Source: Gonium pectorale
Taxonomy: Eukaryota; Chlorophyta; Chlorophyceae; Chlamydomonadales; Volvocaceae
Assembly (NCBI GenBank): GCA_001584585.1
Contig: LSYV01000005.1
Location: 1,079,323-1,127,105, forward strand
Length of the DNA stretch: 47,783 bases
Direction: 5' to 3'
Program-made: the position numbers and the translations under genes
Shown here: one piece after another, positions 35,241 to 47,006 of the stretch
Numbering within the stretch: the stretch's first letter is position 1
Layout of the letters: every line of letters begins with the position of its first letter
Notes under the pieces: generated by a model
Databases searched by the model: none
Told to the model about the DNA's origin: nothing
The model's input: the letters and a program-made list of their open reading frames with translations, nothing else

Positions 35241-35839
35241 TACAACACACGAAGGGAAGTTCAAGACCGACGCTCCCCAACCAGGGAGGGCAGCGGAGCA
35301 CCTTGCGGCGCCCTGTGGAACGCGGCTCCACGGCGGAGCTGCGCGGATGTACGCATCACGCACGTCACTATGAATGTACGGCGAGATCCCTTTCATTTGG
35401 GGCATCAGCCGTGTGCCCCGTACAGCATGCACAGACCCGGCATGCTGCACGGCTAAGGTACATATTGTGTTCAAGCATGACCATTAACCAAGAACAAAGA
35501 TCGCGGGGAAGACCCACTAACAGGTGGCCTCCTCTGTAGGATTGCCGTACGCCAACGTCGACCTTGCCTGCAGTGCGGGAGTCAGCCGGGCGCCGCCCGC
35601 AGAGCCCCCATGCCGCACACACGCATGCAAGGCCGACGCCCGTGCACAGTACGGCTCATGTACGACCACACACATGCCACCCCGTGTGTGCTCGCGGTCG
35701 CACCGTTACGCGCGCCGCGGTTCGCGCCCTCGCTGAGTGGCGGCCTCCACGGCACCGAAGCCTCCCGTCCGGCGGAGGGGCGCAACCGATGCGGTCATCC
35801 CACCCAACCCCGAGCCACGCCATCACCGCCCCAGCCGCC

Positions 35840-38800
35840 TCAACGGTAATAGCAGTGTGTCAGGCAGTACTCGTCGGCATCGTCGGCGTACCTGCAAGAA
35901 GCAAGGGATGTGGGCGGGGTGGGGGGGAAGGGCGGTGAAGATCAATCATAGCTAGTCACGAGATCTTTCTGCTTGCGTCGCATCCACGGATGGAGCGATC
36001 CAACAGGTCAACTTGGCGACCAGGTAACACGTCACACGTCCGGCAAGAGCCGGGGGCCGGGGGCCGGGGGGCGAGCATGGGCGACCCAACGGCACGGTCA
36101 GCACGAACCGTGGCGCATGTCTCAACGGGAGCTCCCACAGCGAGCCCCGTCGGGCCATGCCCCCCAAACGCCCATGCCGTGCTTTCCCCAGCGGCCCCCG
36201 CAGACCCCGTGCGACCACTCCCGGTGTCACCTGGCGCCGCAGGAGGGCCCCGGCCTAGGCGCGTCCCGCAAACACCGGCAACCAGCGCACCACGATTCCC
36301 GCCCTCCCGTCCTCCGCCCCCTCAAGCAGTGGGCGCTCCAACCCCGGGTGAGCACCTCCTCCCCGCAAACACGCCAAGCAGCCAGGCTCCCCGAACACCG
36401 TACCAACCGCCAACCGCGCAATCACCCACCCGTTGCAGTCGTTGTCCATGCCGTCATAGCACTCTTCGCAGCTGTCGACTCCCTCGTTGCTCGGCAGCGG
36501 CCCGCCGGCGCTGCTGCAGACGAAGACCGTCGCGCCGTCGGCGTCCGCCGCCACCAGCTGCAGCCGGAAGAAAGCGGTGGCGCCGGCGCCGAGGGGCACC
36601 TGTACGGCGGCCCCCGACGTGCCGCCACCGCCGTCGGAGGCGGCGGCGGCGCTGGATCCGACCAGCAGCGGCTGGTACACTGTTCCGTCCTGTGTTGTGG
36701 ACCCGTCGTACTCGTGCACGTACACCTGCCGTACACAGAAAGCGAATCGGCTCAGTCCTGTAGGGACGGCTCGAGACCAGACCCCTGCCCAAAGCAACAG
36801 GCAGGTCGTAAGGGGTTGCTCAGCTTGATGGCCCTCTGCAATACCCGATGACCAGACCTGTTCGCAACTTCTCCTTCCGCCCCTGCCCGCCCCATGCCCC
36901 CTGCCCCCCCAGGCGAAGCCCCCCGCCGGCTTGCCTCCCTCACCACCGCGCTGCCCCCTCCCCCCCTCCCCCCCCCCACGCCTGCACATCACCCCCCGGC
37001 CGAGCATAGCATGCCTGCCCTCCCCCACCCTGATCCCCCCCCCCCCCACCAACTCACACCCGCACCCGCACACGTACCTGCCCCGCCAACGCTGCCGGAA
37101 GGCCCGTGTCGTAGGCCCCCGCCTCCAGCCGGTAGCTGACGTAGAACGTGCTGTCCCGGCCGGCGCTGGGGTGGCCGGCGGGCTTGCGATCCGCGCCCAC
37201 CACCAGTCGGGCCACAGCCGCGCGGTCCCGGCCGGTGGGCGGCAGCCGCAGGGCGCCCACGAAGCCGGGGGGCAGGCCGGACAGGTCCGTGCCCTCCAGA
37301 GGCCCGGTCCAGCCGACCTGAGACACGGGAGGGGGGGGTGCTTGTAAGTCCGTCGCCAAGCTAAGGGACCTTGGGTCGGGCAGCGGGAGAGGAGGTGAAG
37401 AGGGGCAGAGTGCGTGTGTATGTGTATGTACGGCAAGCAACGCGGCGACCACCAGGAAGACTGCAAACAAGGCCAAGAATACCATGGTTCTAACTCGATA
37501 CGGGAACTGGAATAAGCGTTGATCGGCACGGCTTGTAAAGTGAGTCGAAGCAAGCTCCCTCACTGTGAAGGCAGCATGCCGAATAGATAGCGCTCCGCGG
37601 GACAGCTGTCCTGCTTCCGTACAGAACATAGGCCTGTGGAAACATAGGCCTATGGAACCTAAGCCTATGGAAACGCTCTCCCCCTTTCCTAGTGTTTTTG
37701 TTCTTCGTCGTTCTGTTGCCGTCCGTCCTCGAAACCCACCCGCATCTCCTCAAGCCACCATTGCCCACACAATCCAGCTCACCGCCCACCCACCTTCCAG
37801 CCATTTGCAGCGTTGGGGCACACCAAGCCCCCTCCGCTGCCCGCTCCTCCCCCTCCCCCTCCCCCGCTGCTGCCGCCGCCGGCGCCCTCGGCCGCGCCGC
37901 CCAGCGGGCAGGTGCCGTCGCCCCGCGGCCCGCCCGGCGCGCCTGGCCCCAGGGCCCCGGGCAGCGCCGCGCTGTGGCCCATGCTGAGGGTGTGGGACAG
38001 GTCGTGCATGAGCTGGGAGGCCACCCAGCGCGGGGTGGCGCCGTCGCGCTGCGGGTCGGGTGGGGTCGGGTGGGGTCGGGTGGGGTCGGGTGGGGTCGGA
38101 TGGGGTTGGGTGGGGTTGGGTGGGGAGGGTGGAGGCGATACGCGTCAGCGAGTCGGCTGGAGCAGTACCCTGGGAGAGGGGTCCCCTGCTACGGATCTGC
38201 GCTCCCTGCTCCCTGCCCTCCCTGCTGCTGCTCTTCCGCGCGAACGGGCGCACCCGGCTGTCCGGCGGCCCAGCTCCCCCCCAGCCCCTCCTTGCGCCAG
38301 CCCTTCCCGCCCACCAGTCGTACGGGACGCCCACCCACCAGCTTGAGGAATACGGGGCAACTGCGGCCACATCCCAGCGACGCCAGCGACTCCCAGCCGC
38401 CGCACGCCGGCAGGTCGGGCAGCAGGAACACGCGGCGCTGCGAGCGCTGCTGCAGCAGCAGGCCGGGGTTTGCCTGCGGGTCCAGGGGAAAAGGGGGGTC
38501 TGTCGGTCCGTAGGCAAGCCCCCGTGGGTAAAGATGGGAGGCGGAGGGGACACGCGCGCATGTGCGGCGAGCACGTGGGCGGGAAACGGGAGGGTGGAGG
38601 GTTCCGTTAGGCGCTGGTCTGGAGGCAGTGGGGCCTTCCGAGGCTCGCGGGCGCCGAGTCAGCCGCCCGGCACACCCCGAGGTCACCTGCCTCAATATTG
38701 AACATGGGCTATGCCACCTTACCTGCCCCGGGGGAGACCCGCGGACAGGGCGCCGGCTGGCATGGCCCTGACCGCCCCCACCACCGCCCATGCTCGCGAA

Positions 38801-41800
38801 TCCACTTCGGACACCGACGTCGGCGGCACATGCCTGGCGGCTGCCTGGTTTCCGGTTGCCTATTACTCTTTGAGAGGCGTTACAGCGAAGGCAACGCTAG
38901 CACATTCCACCCCGCCGCCCAGCCACCCACCCTCCCCGCCACCCAGCCACCCACCCTCCCCGCCACCCAGCCAGCCGCCCTCCCGGCCACCCAGCCAGCC
39001 GCCCGGCTGCCCACCCAAGGGCAGACGCCCACGTAACGCGCACCCCCCCCCCTGCTGCCCAGCCGCCCCCCCTGCTGCCCAGCCGCCCCACCTGCAGCGC
39101 CGCCGCCATGGCCCAGTCCGCCCAGCCGAACAGCTCCCGGTCGGTGCAACGCGACGAGTTGAAGGGCCGGCCGGTGCTGGGGACGGCCGCGCAGGGCACG
39201 TCCAGCGGACCCACCACCAGGTTGCGCTCCCGGCTGTCGGGGCGGGGACGGGGGCGGGGGCGGGGGGGGCCAGTGGGACGGGTGGGCCGGTGGGGCGCGG
39301 GCCGAAGGGGCGGGGGGTCGCGGGCGCGGGCGGGGCCGTGGGGTCAGTGGCGGTGGATCAGGGGGCCGGCTGCCGCGATGGGGTCAAGGGCGGAGGGTTG
39401 GAAGGCGTAAGAGAGAGAAGTCGGAGGCGCAGGTCATTCCGAGCCGCTGAGGGCTGAGTGGGTGTAGGGGAGGTGGGGTCAGGGACGGTGGGGCGGTGCG
39501 GCCAGAGCGCGCCAAAGGGGGGGGGCCAATCAGTGTAATCGCAGGGACACGGGATCACGAATGGGTGGAACGGGAAGCAGCCACCTCCACCACTGATGAA
39601 GGTTGCCAATGGACGGTGAGCGGGAGGTGAGGACGCATGCCGTACCGTCGCCCCGCTGGCTCCGGAACCTCCTCCCCACACGCCGCGCCCCGCAGTCCCC
39701 ACCCCCACCCCGTCTCCCGCTCCCTCTTCCTCAGCGCCCGTGCACCCGGGCACTCTCCCTGCGCCTCCCGGCCCGTCGCCTCCTGCCCTGAGCCCCGACG
39801 CCCCACCTGAAGGTTCGGGCACCGTGGGAGCACGTCTCGAAGAACTGCGACAGCGTCGGCCCGTCGGAGACGTCCCCGAACCAGTAGGGCTCCAGGTCCT
39901 ACGGGCCAAGGAGGCAGGAGGCAGAGGCGGGTCACGGGCGGGAAGTTCAACGTTCCCGGTTTACCGCAGTAGGCCGCGGTGCTGGGCCAGCTCTGCGGTG
40001 GTATGGGCCAGCTCTGCGGTGGTATGGGCCAGCTCTGCGGTGGTATGGGGGGGGCCGCAAGGGCCTCCACGAGCTGCACATCGTGGCTATGGGCGGGTTT
40101 CACTGCCCAGCGCCTGCAGAGGTGCGCAATTCGCGCAGCCCGCTACATACGGCCCTCCTGGCACGCACACAAAACCCCTTTCCCTTTTCGCCCGGACGGG
40201 ACATACGCTGCTGGCGCCCAGCTCGTCGTTGTTCATTCCCCTTTCCCTCCAGTTCCTGGAACTGATGGACGTGAGACCCCTTGAGCTGGTGTGGCGAAGG
40301 GGCACCCGCGCTGGCGCCCCCAAGGCACCACCTCCATGCCAACCTTGCGCTGCCCGGCGCCGCACCGCCCCGCCGGCCTCCCTGCGTCCATGTCCGGCCG
40401 CAACCCGCCCCGCCCCACGCCCTAGCGCACCCCCGCGGACCCACGGCCGCCCGCACCCGCACCCGCGCCGGCTCTCCCACCGCACCGTATCTACCGTACC
40501 TTGGGCTGCACGGGATTCGTACGGCCACACACGTTGAGTACGAATGTGATACTGCTGAAGGGCACCGGCCCGCCCGGTACCTCCACGTTGCTGCCCGACG
40601 CGAAGAAGGACACCGCCTGGCGCCTCGCCTCGCCCACCAGGACGTAGTCAGCGTCGGCCCCCTCGTCAGGGCCCGCCGTCAGGTCCGGCGCCGCCGGCGG
40701 CATCACGGCCTGCTGCCGTCGCCCCTGCCGCCGTCGGCGCTGGCCGCCGCTGCCGCCGTCACTGAGCAGCCGCCCCAGCGGGCGCGCCTCTGCGCACCCA
40801 TCGGCCTTCACCCCCTCGCCCGTATGCAGCAGCTGCTGCTGCCCCTCCTCCTGCAGCCGCCGCCTTTGTGGCTGCGGCTGCTGCCGACCGTTATCGGCGT
40901 CGCCGTCGGCGCCGCCGCCGACGGCAGCTGCGGCTCGCGCTGCAGCCACCGGCATCGTCGCAGGCTGGCGCTCAAGGCCCACGAAGCGCACGAGGTCCCC
41001 AGTTTCGAAGGCGCCGTACACGTCCTGGGTCTGGTTCCGGAGCGGTGGCGAAGAAAGGTGGTATCGCAGAGTGGTCAAACAGAGGGGCGGCTGAGCAGCT
41101 GAGGGAGGTGCGGGCACTCCGCCGTTCGCCCCTGCAACATCCTCTTACGGTCCCAAACTACCGATTACGTCCCAAAGTCACTGGATCACCCCAAACAGGA
41201 GCGGTGTCGCATGCCCATGTTTGTCCATGTCAGTGTTGCTCACAGCGACAGCGCCTCCCATCAGGCTCCTTGGGCGACCGACCTCAGACCATCCACCCGC
41301 CCGCCAAACCCAGGCGAACCACACACACACACCCCGCGCCCCCTCCACACCGCGCCCCCCCCCTCCACACCGACGGACAGACAACACCCGCAGGCGCCCC
41401 CCGCAGCCGCCCGTGGGTGCCAAACCACCAACCCAGTCTCGTAGCCTACCCTCCGGCGCGTACGCTGGACCGCCCTATCAACCGCCCAACACACCACCCG
41501 CCCAATCCACCACCCCACCAAGCGCACGCGCCCCAGCACACGGCTCACCACGTTGCTCGCCAGGGCCACCCGCCGGGTCGACGGAAGCACCGTCCCGTCG
41601 CTGAGGGGTCGCCCGCCGCCGCCGTACTGCAACAGAAAGAGCAACCGCTGCTCGGTTGCACTGTCGTACACTCCGAGCGTGCCGTCGCCGTCGCCCAAGA
41701 CGCCCGGGGCTGCTGGCGCAGGCGCCAGCGGCGGCGGCGGCTGCGTGGTCGCGACCCGTGGGTCGGCCTGGACCGTCAGCACAAGCACCTCGTCGCCCCC

Positions 41801-43742
41801 TGCGATGGGCGCGTGGGCGCGGGATGGGATTTAGCGGGCACAAGGGGGGGGGTACAGAACAGGCGCTACCACTATGCGAAGGGGGGAGGAGGGCTAGACC
41901 AGGTGGGTATTGGTGGCCTCTCCGTCCGGTGCAGTCGCGGAGCCCGATGCGGAAGCCGGGCACCCGAGCCCCGCCCTACCACCCCGCCCGGCTGCCCACA
42001 GACCGTCTCCCCGTCGTTGACCGTTCGCGGGTCGGCGTCATCCGGGCGTGTCTGCCGGACGTGGGCCAGGACCGTCCGACCTGTGGTGCCCTATCAAGCT
42101 ATCATCCATCTTGGGCCAGACTTGCTATCTTAATTAGGATATTTAAATCGACCTGGTTTTAGACCCGTTTTTCCTAATTCTGGACACGGGGTAATTACGC
42201 GGGTTTTGAAATAGAAGACAGCCCAGAGGCAGGGGAAATGTGCGGCTCCCTAGCAAATTGTCCTGGGACACGTGCACCATAAACACCCCAGGTCCTTCAG
42301 CCGGGTTGGAATTACGAAGGCTCCTAATTCCCTCTCAAGGAAGGCTGTCTTGGGCGGCTGTGGCAGGGCAGCAGGCGCCGGAAGGGCCCCGGCGGCAGGC
42401 AACCTGGGCGCCCCTGACACAGTCCCATCGAGCCCCCAAAGCGCTCCAGCCAGCGTCCACCCGCTGTGGTCCCGGCCGGCGCCCTGCTACCTCCCCGCGC
42501 CCCCCCCCTCTCGCTCTTCCTCCTCCCGCCACCTGGCACGCCACGCCTCCGCTTCGCACCAGTGCCGTTACCCCGCCCCTGGCTGTGTCCGTGTCGTGCC
42601 GTATAACTTACTATAATCGGAGGCGTAGCTGCGGAAGCTCGGCTCCGCGATGTCTGGTTGGTACGGCGGGGGCTGGAGCCCCGGAGGCGGCGGCGTACGA
42701 GTGAGCGGCTCCTCCGGGGTCCAGGGGGGCCACGGGGAGAGCGGAGCCTGCGGCGGGTGCCGGCACGGCGGGCCCGCCTGTAGCAACGGCGACGGCGGCG
42801 GCGGTCGCGGCGGCGAAGGTCGTGGCCGCGGTGGCGGCGGCGGCGACTTGCGCCGCGGCGGCGGCAGTGGCGGCGGCCGCCGCGCCCTCTGCGACAGACC
42901 ACGCGGGGAGGGGGTGGGGGCTTAGCGGGAGGCGGTGCGGAGGGCGCCGCGGGTGGGCGGACACCTTTGCGGCTGCCGCTGCCCCGGCGTTGGAACACCT
43001 ACAGACTTCTCATCCCCATGCAGCGCGGTCCCTTGCTTTACCGTGCGCTAGCCCCACTCCCCCGGCCTTCCTGGATGCCGGGTGAGCCCGACCCAATCCG
43101 CTGCTGGACTGCCTTCACATCAGAACTCCACCACATGCGGGCATGCGGGCATGCAGCGGCGCCCCTATCGGCAGCCAGCCTGCCTGCCAGCCACACAGCC
43201 AGTCCGGGGGCCTTCCTCCCGGCCCCCAGGTGCGCACCAGCCCCGCATGGTTTGGCCCAGGAGTGGCCAGTGCCTGCCGCTTTAGCCGACAGAAAACCCC
43301 GTACTCTCCTCTCCCTCCCAACACACACACACACACACACCGCCCCCTCCCGCCCGCCCTCCGCCCACACACGCTTCGCTGGACGCCGCCCATGTTAGCA
43401 GGGACGGGGGAACGGCGTGTCCTCTGCGGGCCGCACGTGGAGAGTGATAACGCCCCCCCCCCGCCCTCTGGTTAATGGCATGCATGTTCGCTGGTCAACT
43501 CTCTGGTCACCCTGGGGCCCCCGTCCCAACTTTGTTTGCAGAAACCAAGCCCGTACCGGGGGTGGCTTGCGCGCCGGGGCTGGGGTAGCTGAGGCAGCGA
43601 CAGCGCCCGGCGCGTGGGAGACCGCCACGGCTAGCAGCAAAAGTGCCGTCAAGCCAAGGCACGAGACAGCGCGCCTCCCTCGTTGGCCGGAGTGGGGCCC
43701 CGGGCTTTGGCGAACATGTGCGTCGCGGTCGCGGTCCATCAT
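35840..43742 (-). CDS. secreted gametolysin-like (peptidase M11 family) protein with altered zinc motif
   Basis: Eleven exons: 43742-43511, 42920-42612, 41799-41549, 41030-40500, 39898-39807, 39233-39092, 38473-38339, 38048-37794, 37317-37078, 36725-36430, 35891-35840; 844 residues, phases consistent. A signal peptide (hydrophobic stretch about 28-45) precedes a proline-rich exon and prodomain-like segments (VLVLTVQAD, FETGDLVRFVG). The M11 domain runs from FVLNVCGRTNPV (about 427) through FFETCSHG, PACGGWESLASLGC, the metal site HDLSHTLSMGH (579-589), and TFYVSYR to VYVHEYDG. Gametolysins are zinc metzincins that dissolve the glycoprotein wall. The expected HExxHxxGxxH here has Asp580 for Glu and Ser586 for Gly, and the Met-turn is TCPLGG with Leu613 for Met. 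The C-terminus has CYDGMDNDCNGYADDADEYC (continuing beyond that), a MopE-like putative metal-binding motif. Exon 2's acceptor (AAG, before 42920) is the weakest junction. Confidence 0.83.
37643..37654. repeat. perfect 12-bp palindrome
   Basis: CATAGGCCTATG lies within a cluster of related words (CATAGGCCTGTGG before it, AAGCCTATGG after it), in the intron between exons 8 and 9 of the M11 gene. Confidence 0.8.
38056..38128. repeat. 10-bp tandem repeat, about 7 copies
   Basis: TCGGGTGGGG units, the last ones drifting to TTGGGTGGGG. On the - strand they form a C-rich tract that runs up to the acceptor of M11 exon 8, the exon with the metal-binding motif. Confidence 0.88.
38918..39010. repeat. 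C-rich minisatellite of about 24 bp
   Basis: GCCACCCAGCCACCCACCCT-type units are repeated about four times, the last ones changing to CAGCCAGCCGCCC. It lies in the intron between exons 6 and 7 of the M11 gene. Confidence 0.8.
39409..39450 (+). repeat. dispersed repeat family 2, copy in an M11 intron
   Basis: AGAGAGAAGTCGGAGGCGCA followed by GGTCATTCCGAGCC resembles 19021-19060 and the reverse of 10261-10305. A weaker relative (GGACGCATGCCGTACC) lies at about 39630-39646. Confidence 0.55.
39984..40047. repeat. 21-bp tandem repeat, 3 copies
   Basis: The unit GGGCCAGCTCTGCGGTGGTA plus T is repeated three times without change. It lies in the intron between exons 4 and 5 of the M11 gene, so it does not code. 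Confidence 0.88.
43321..43340. repeat. (AC)10 microsatellite
   Basis: Ten uninterrupted AC units lie in intron 1 of the M11 gene. Confidence 0.95.
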
Positions 43743-44781
43743 GCTGGGCCAGCGTCGAGGGTCTGGATTGAATGGCGCTCGCCGTTATAAGTCATTAAGC
43801 CAATAATATAGGTTACTCGCATCCCTAATTGCCAGCAACTGGCGCTATGCATTTCGTCATCGGTCAAGTCCGGGTGTAAGGAAGTCTAGATATGTCATGT
43901 AATATAATGCTTATCAATTAATGTTTCGGAGGGTCTTCAGAGGCAGTCCCTGGTATACAAGGCGACGTTGTCCGGCAAGAGTATTGTAATAACACGGGTT
44001 CTTCTAGGTGTGTAAGCTGAACTCAATAGTTGCATCATATCACTGCTTGACCCAGTTCGTAAAAGCTGCTTTGTATTGCGCCGACACATCAACACATGCG
44101 GCACATGGCCATCTCGACAGATGGGAGGGGGCTGCGGAAGGCTTTATACCATCATAAGCGCATTGTATAGCAATACCTATCGCATAGACCGAGCTTGGAT
44201 AAACCTCACAAGCCCCTCACAAGCCCCAATGGCGCCACAACCCAAACCCTCATGAGTGCCTCCAAAACACGAGGTTCGCGTGTCAGAAGTGTTATAACAA
44301 TCAGCCCTTAAGTCAACACTCAGGCTCGATAAATCCAATTGGCACTTGTGATAACAGTCGAAACCATGCCGCGGGCAAGGCACGCAGTGCTCTCAAGCTG
44401 GCCAGGACGGCTCACGAGCATACCATTACACCGTCACTTCATCCGAGGGGTATACACCCAGAGCACGCCCTCCGCTTTCTCATGCATCCCTTCCGGCCTG
44501 ATCACATGTCGTGACACACCACAGCAGCACCCTGCTTCCAATACCACAACGCCCAACAGCAACATAACATGATCCACAAGCAAAACCGGTGTCTGTGCCC
44601 TGAAACCATACTATCGGCCGATACCTCATAACCCGCTACCCGGATCTCAGCAGCTTCGCCGCATGCGAGACGCCATCCGGACTGCCAAAGCTCACGCCGC
44701 TCACCCCAGCCAAGCCTGCACGCCACCCACTAGGCATATGTTCCCGTCCATCACCCCCGCCCTCCCCCCGCCCTCCGATTA
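43743..44781. other. M11 upstream region and 3' flank of the ABC transporter gene
   Basis: Both neighbours are on the - strand. The stretch must hold the M11 promoter and 5' UTR on its left side and the ABCA 3' UTR on its right. It is AT-richer than the rest of the window, especially 43790-44340. Frames such as 44177-44383 (-) are short and have no recognisable content. Confidence 0.5.
44426..44430 (-). terminator. poly(A) signal of the ABC transporter gene
   Basis: TTACA on + (TGTAA on -) lies about 350 bases downstream of the stop at 44782. Confidence 0.5.
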
Positions 44782-47006
44782 TCAAGCCGCGCCGCCAGCC
44801 TCCACAACCGCCCCCGCCTCCCGCGCGATCCGCACAAACACGCTCTCCAGCGTCGCGCTAGACACCGCCCAGTCCACAACCGCCAACCGCCGCCCGCCGC
44901 CTTCCACCGCCCCTGCCAACCACCGCTCGCCGCTGCCGCCCGCGCCGCCACCGCTGCCGTTGGCGCCCGCCATTGCCCCCGCCGACTGCATCGGCGCTGC
45001 CGCATGTACGGCAGCCGTCATGATTCTGAACAGCTCAGCCAGCCCGATGTCCCCGCGTGGCACCTCGTAGCTGTGGCAGCCGTTGAGGCGGTACACCTGC
45101 ATGTACGACGTACGGTGCATGTACGGTCGGGTTTTCAGGGTGGCACGCACGTTCTGCACTCGCAGTGCGTCAGCGCTGCATCGGCCCCACATGGCCGGCA
45201 GCGGCGGCGGCGGCGGAGGCAGGAAGGGCAGCAAGAAAAAGGAAGGGCGGCGGGCAGAGGAAGGGCAACAAGGGCAGAAAGTGTAGGGAGAGGGCAGGAC
45301 AGGGAAGGGAAGGGAGGGAAGGGAGGGCGGAGGAAGGACAGACAGAGCAGAGAAAAGACATGGGTTCGGCAGCGCCCGGGCGGCCCCAGCCCGGACGTTG
45401 GCCCCACCGGCACGGCGCGGCCCCCCAGCCTTGGCCCTGCCCCCCCCACACACACCGGAGCCACCCCCCACCCCCACCCCACACACACGCACCTGCTTGG
45501 CGCCCGCGCTGATGCGATCGCGCACGAAGCGCTCCGCCTCCTCGTCGGCTGAGGGGGAGGGGGTCACCGTCAGGCTGCGGGTGGATGGGATATGAGGGGA
45601 GGGGAGGGGAGTGGCCTGGAGGGTACGCCGGAGGTTGGGGGCCGGGGGGCTGGGTTGGGGCAGTGTACAGGGCATGGGGCGGGGGGCAGCGGGAGGCTCT
45701 CCGCGGCCGGCACGGTGGGAGCTGGTGGAGTAGGCTACCGGTACACGGTAGGGCTGTGCCAGAGGCGCGCGCCTGAGGCTGTCCGCGAGCGGGACGGAGT
45801 GCCTGAGGCACGATCCGCCTTCAGCCGAGAGGGCGGTTGGGCGGTGGCGGTGGCGGTTGCAGCGGCAGCGGCGGCGGCGACGGCGGCGGCGGTGCACGAG
45901 GCACACGCAGCAGAGCGCAGCAGAGCGCAGCGTAGCGCCCCGGACGGAGCCGAGGGGCCACGACCAATCGGCGAGAAGCGTGCCGTAGCAGCTGCCACTG
46001 CCAGCCGCGAGGAGGGACCGCGCCCACCTAGGGCCGCGCCTGCTATCTTGGCCCACTCGCCTGCACAAGGCCCTGCTCCCCGCCTCGCCCTTGCCAGGTT
46101 ACAGGTTACACGCCCGTGACAGGAATTGCGAATATTGGGGTGGGTGAGCGGGCTATGGTCCTCGTCTCTACCTAGGTCCCCGCATGTCATGCCCAACCCA
46201 CAGAGCAACGCAACGCAACGCAACAACACACAACGATACCCCGCCCGCCCGCCCGCCCGCCTGCCCGCCCGCACCTGAGCGCCACTGCCACATGCCCCGC
46301 TGCACCCGCCGCTGCACCCCCTCCTCCCCCTCCCCCTCCCCTCCCCTAGCTCCACCCGGCCCCCGCACAAGAGACCAGGACGATCTTGGTCACACGACAC
46401 GACACGACACGACACGACACGAACGGACGACACGCACCCCTGGCCCCCAGACCGTGCCACACGCAGCAACGCAGCAACACACAACGACACGCAAGGACTG
46501 AGGCGCACCTGAGGGTCAGGTAGGAGGAGTGGTCCGCCAGCAGCTGCTGCGGCGAGCCCAGCGCGCGCAGCCGGCCGCCCACCACCACCCCCAGCCGGTC
46601 GCACAGCGCCTCCGCCTCCTCCATGCTGTGCGTCGTGAGCACCACCGCGCAGCGCCGCTTGGCGCGGAGCACCGCCTGCGGACAGCCGGCAGCCGGGCCG
46701 GCCGGTGGGTCGGTGGGTCGGTGGGTCGGTGGGTTGGTCAGGGAGGCAGGCAGGCAGGAAGGCAGGGGGGCCGCCAGTGCGGACAGGCCTGCGACCACAC
46801 CTCCCGACCCAGCGCGGCGTGGTGCGCACCCCCCAACCACAACCCCGACTCCAACCCCATCCCCAATCAGAACATGCGCCCCCGTCCTGCCTTCCCGCAA
46901 GCAGCGCAGCGCGCGCCCGCGCCCGTACCTGCCACAGCAGTCGGCGGGACGCGGGGTCGAGCCCCGTGGAGGGCTCGTCCAGGTAGAGCACCTGCGGCGA
47001 GCCCAC
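44782..47006 (-). CDS. ABCA-type ABC transporter, C-terminal part (5' end beyond the window)
   Basis: Four exons are visible: 47006-46929, 46675-46509, 45574-45493, 45096-44782, with consistent phases. The first encodes the Walker B and D-loop segment [20 protein letters not shown]. The second holds the H-loop [16 protein letters not shown] typical of ABCA nucleotide-binding domains, then the segment ending in HSSYLTL. The last two give the ABCA C-terminal regulatory region: [18 protein letters not shown], a Gly/Ala-rich insert, then [20 protein letters not shown] and the stop. ABCA proteins move lipids across membranes using ATP. Walker A, the LSGG signature and the membrane domains are not in the window, so they lie in exons to the right. 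The acceptor at 45097 was preferred over one near 45159 because it restores the family alignment. Confidence 0.85.
46391..46421. repeat. (ACACG)n microsatellite
   Basis: Six or so CACGA/ACACG units lie in the intron between the second and third visible ABCA exons. Short AACGC and CCCG runs lie nearby (46206-46270). Confidence 0.85.
46703..46736. repeat. 8-bp GGTGGGTC tandem repeat
   Basis: Four copies lie in the intron between the first and second visible ABCA exons, shortly upstream of the second exon's acceptor on the - strand. Confidence 0.85.

Larger units (their letters stand above)
33309..35839. other. convergent 3' flanks, no gene recognised
   Basis: This lies between the stop codons of the LRR (+) and M11 (-) genes. 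It contains a duplicated 28-bp unit (33760-33815) and a larger imperfect tandem duplication (34404-34572). Frames such as 34718-35539 (+) have no recognisable domain or biased codon use. Confidence 0.5.

Noticed and set aside
39984..40047. Regular 21-bp repeats, considered as a CRISPR array or coding repeat
   Set aside because: Copies are adjacent without spacers, and the stretch is intronic in a eukaryotic gene. The same reasoning applies to 4383-4453 and 22504-22563.
45097..45158. Longer version of the last ABCA exon, starting near 45158
   Set aside because: It inserts about 20 residues that interrupt the ABCA C-terminal alignment; the acceptor at 45097 keeps phase and restores the pattern.
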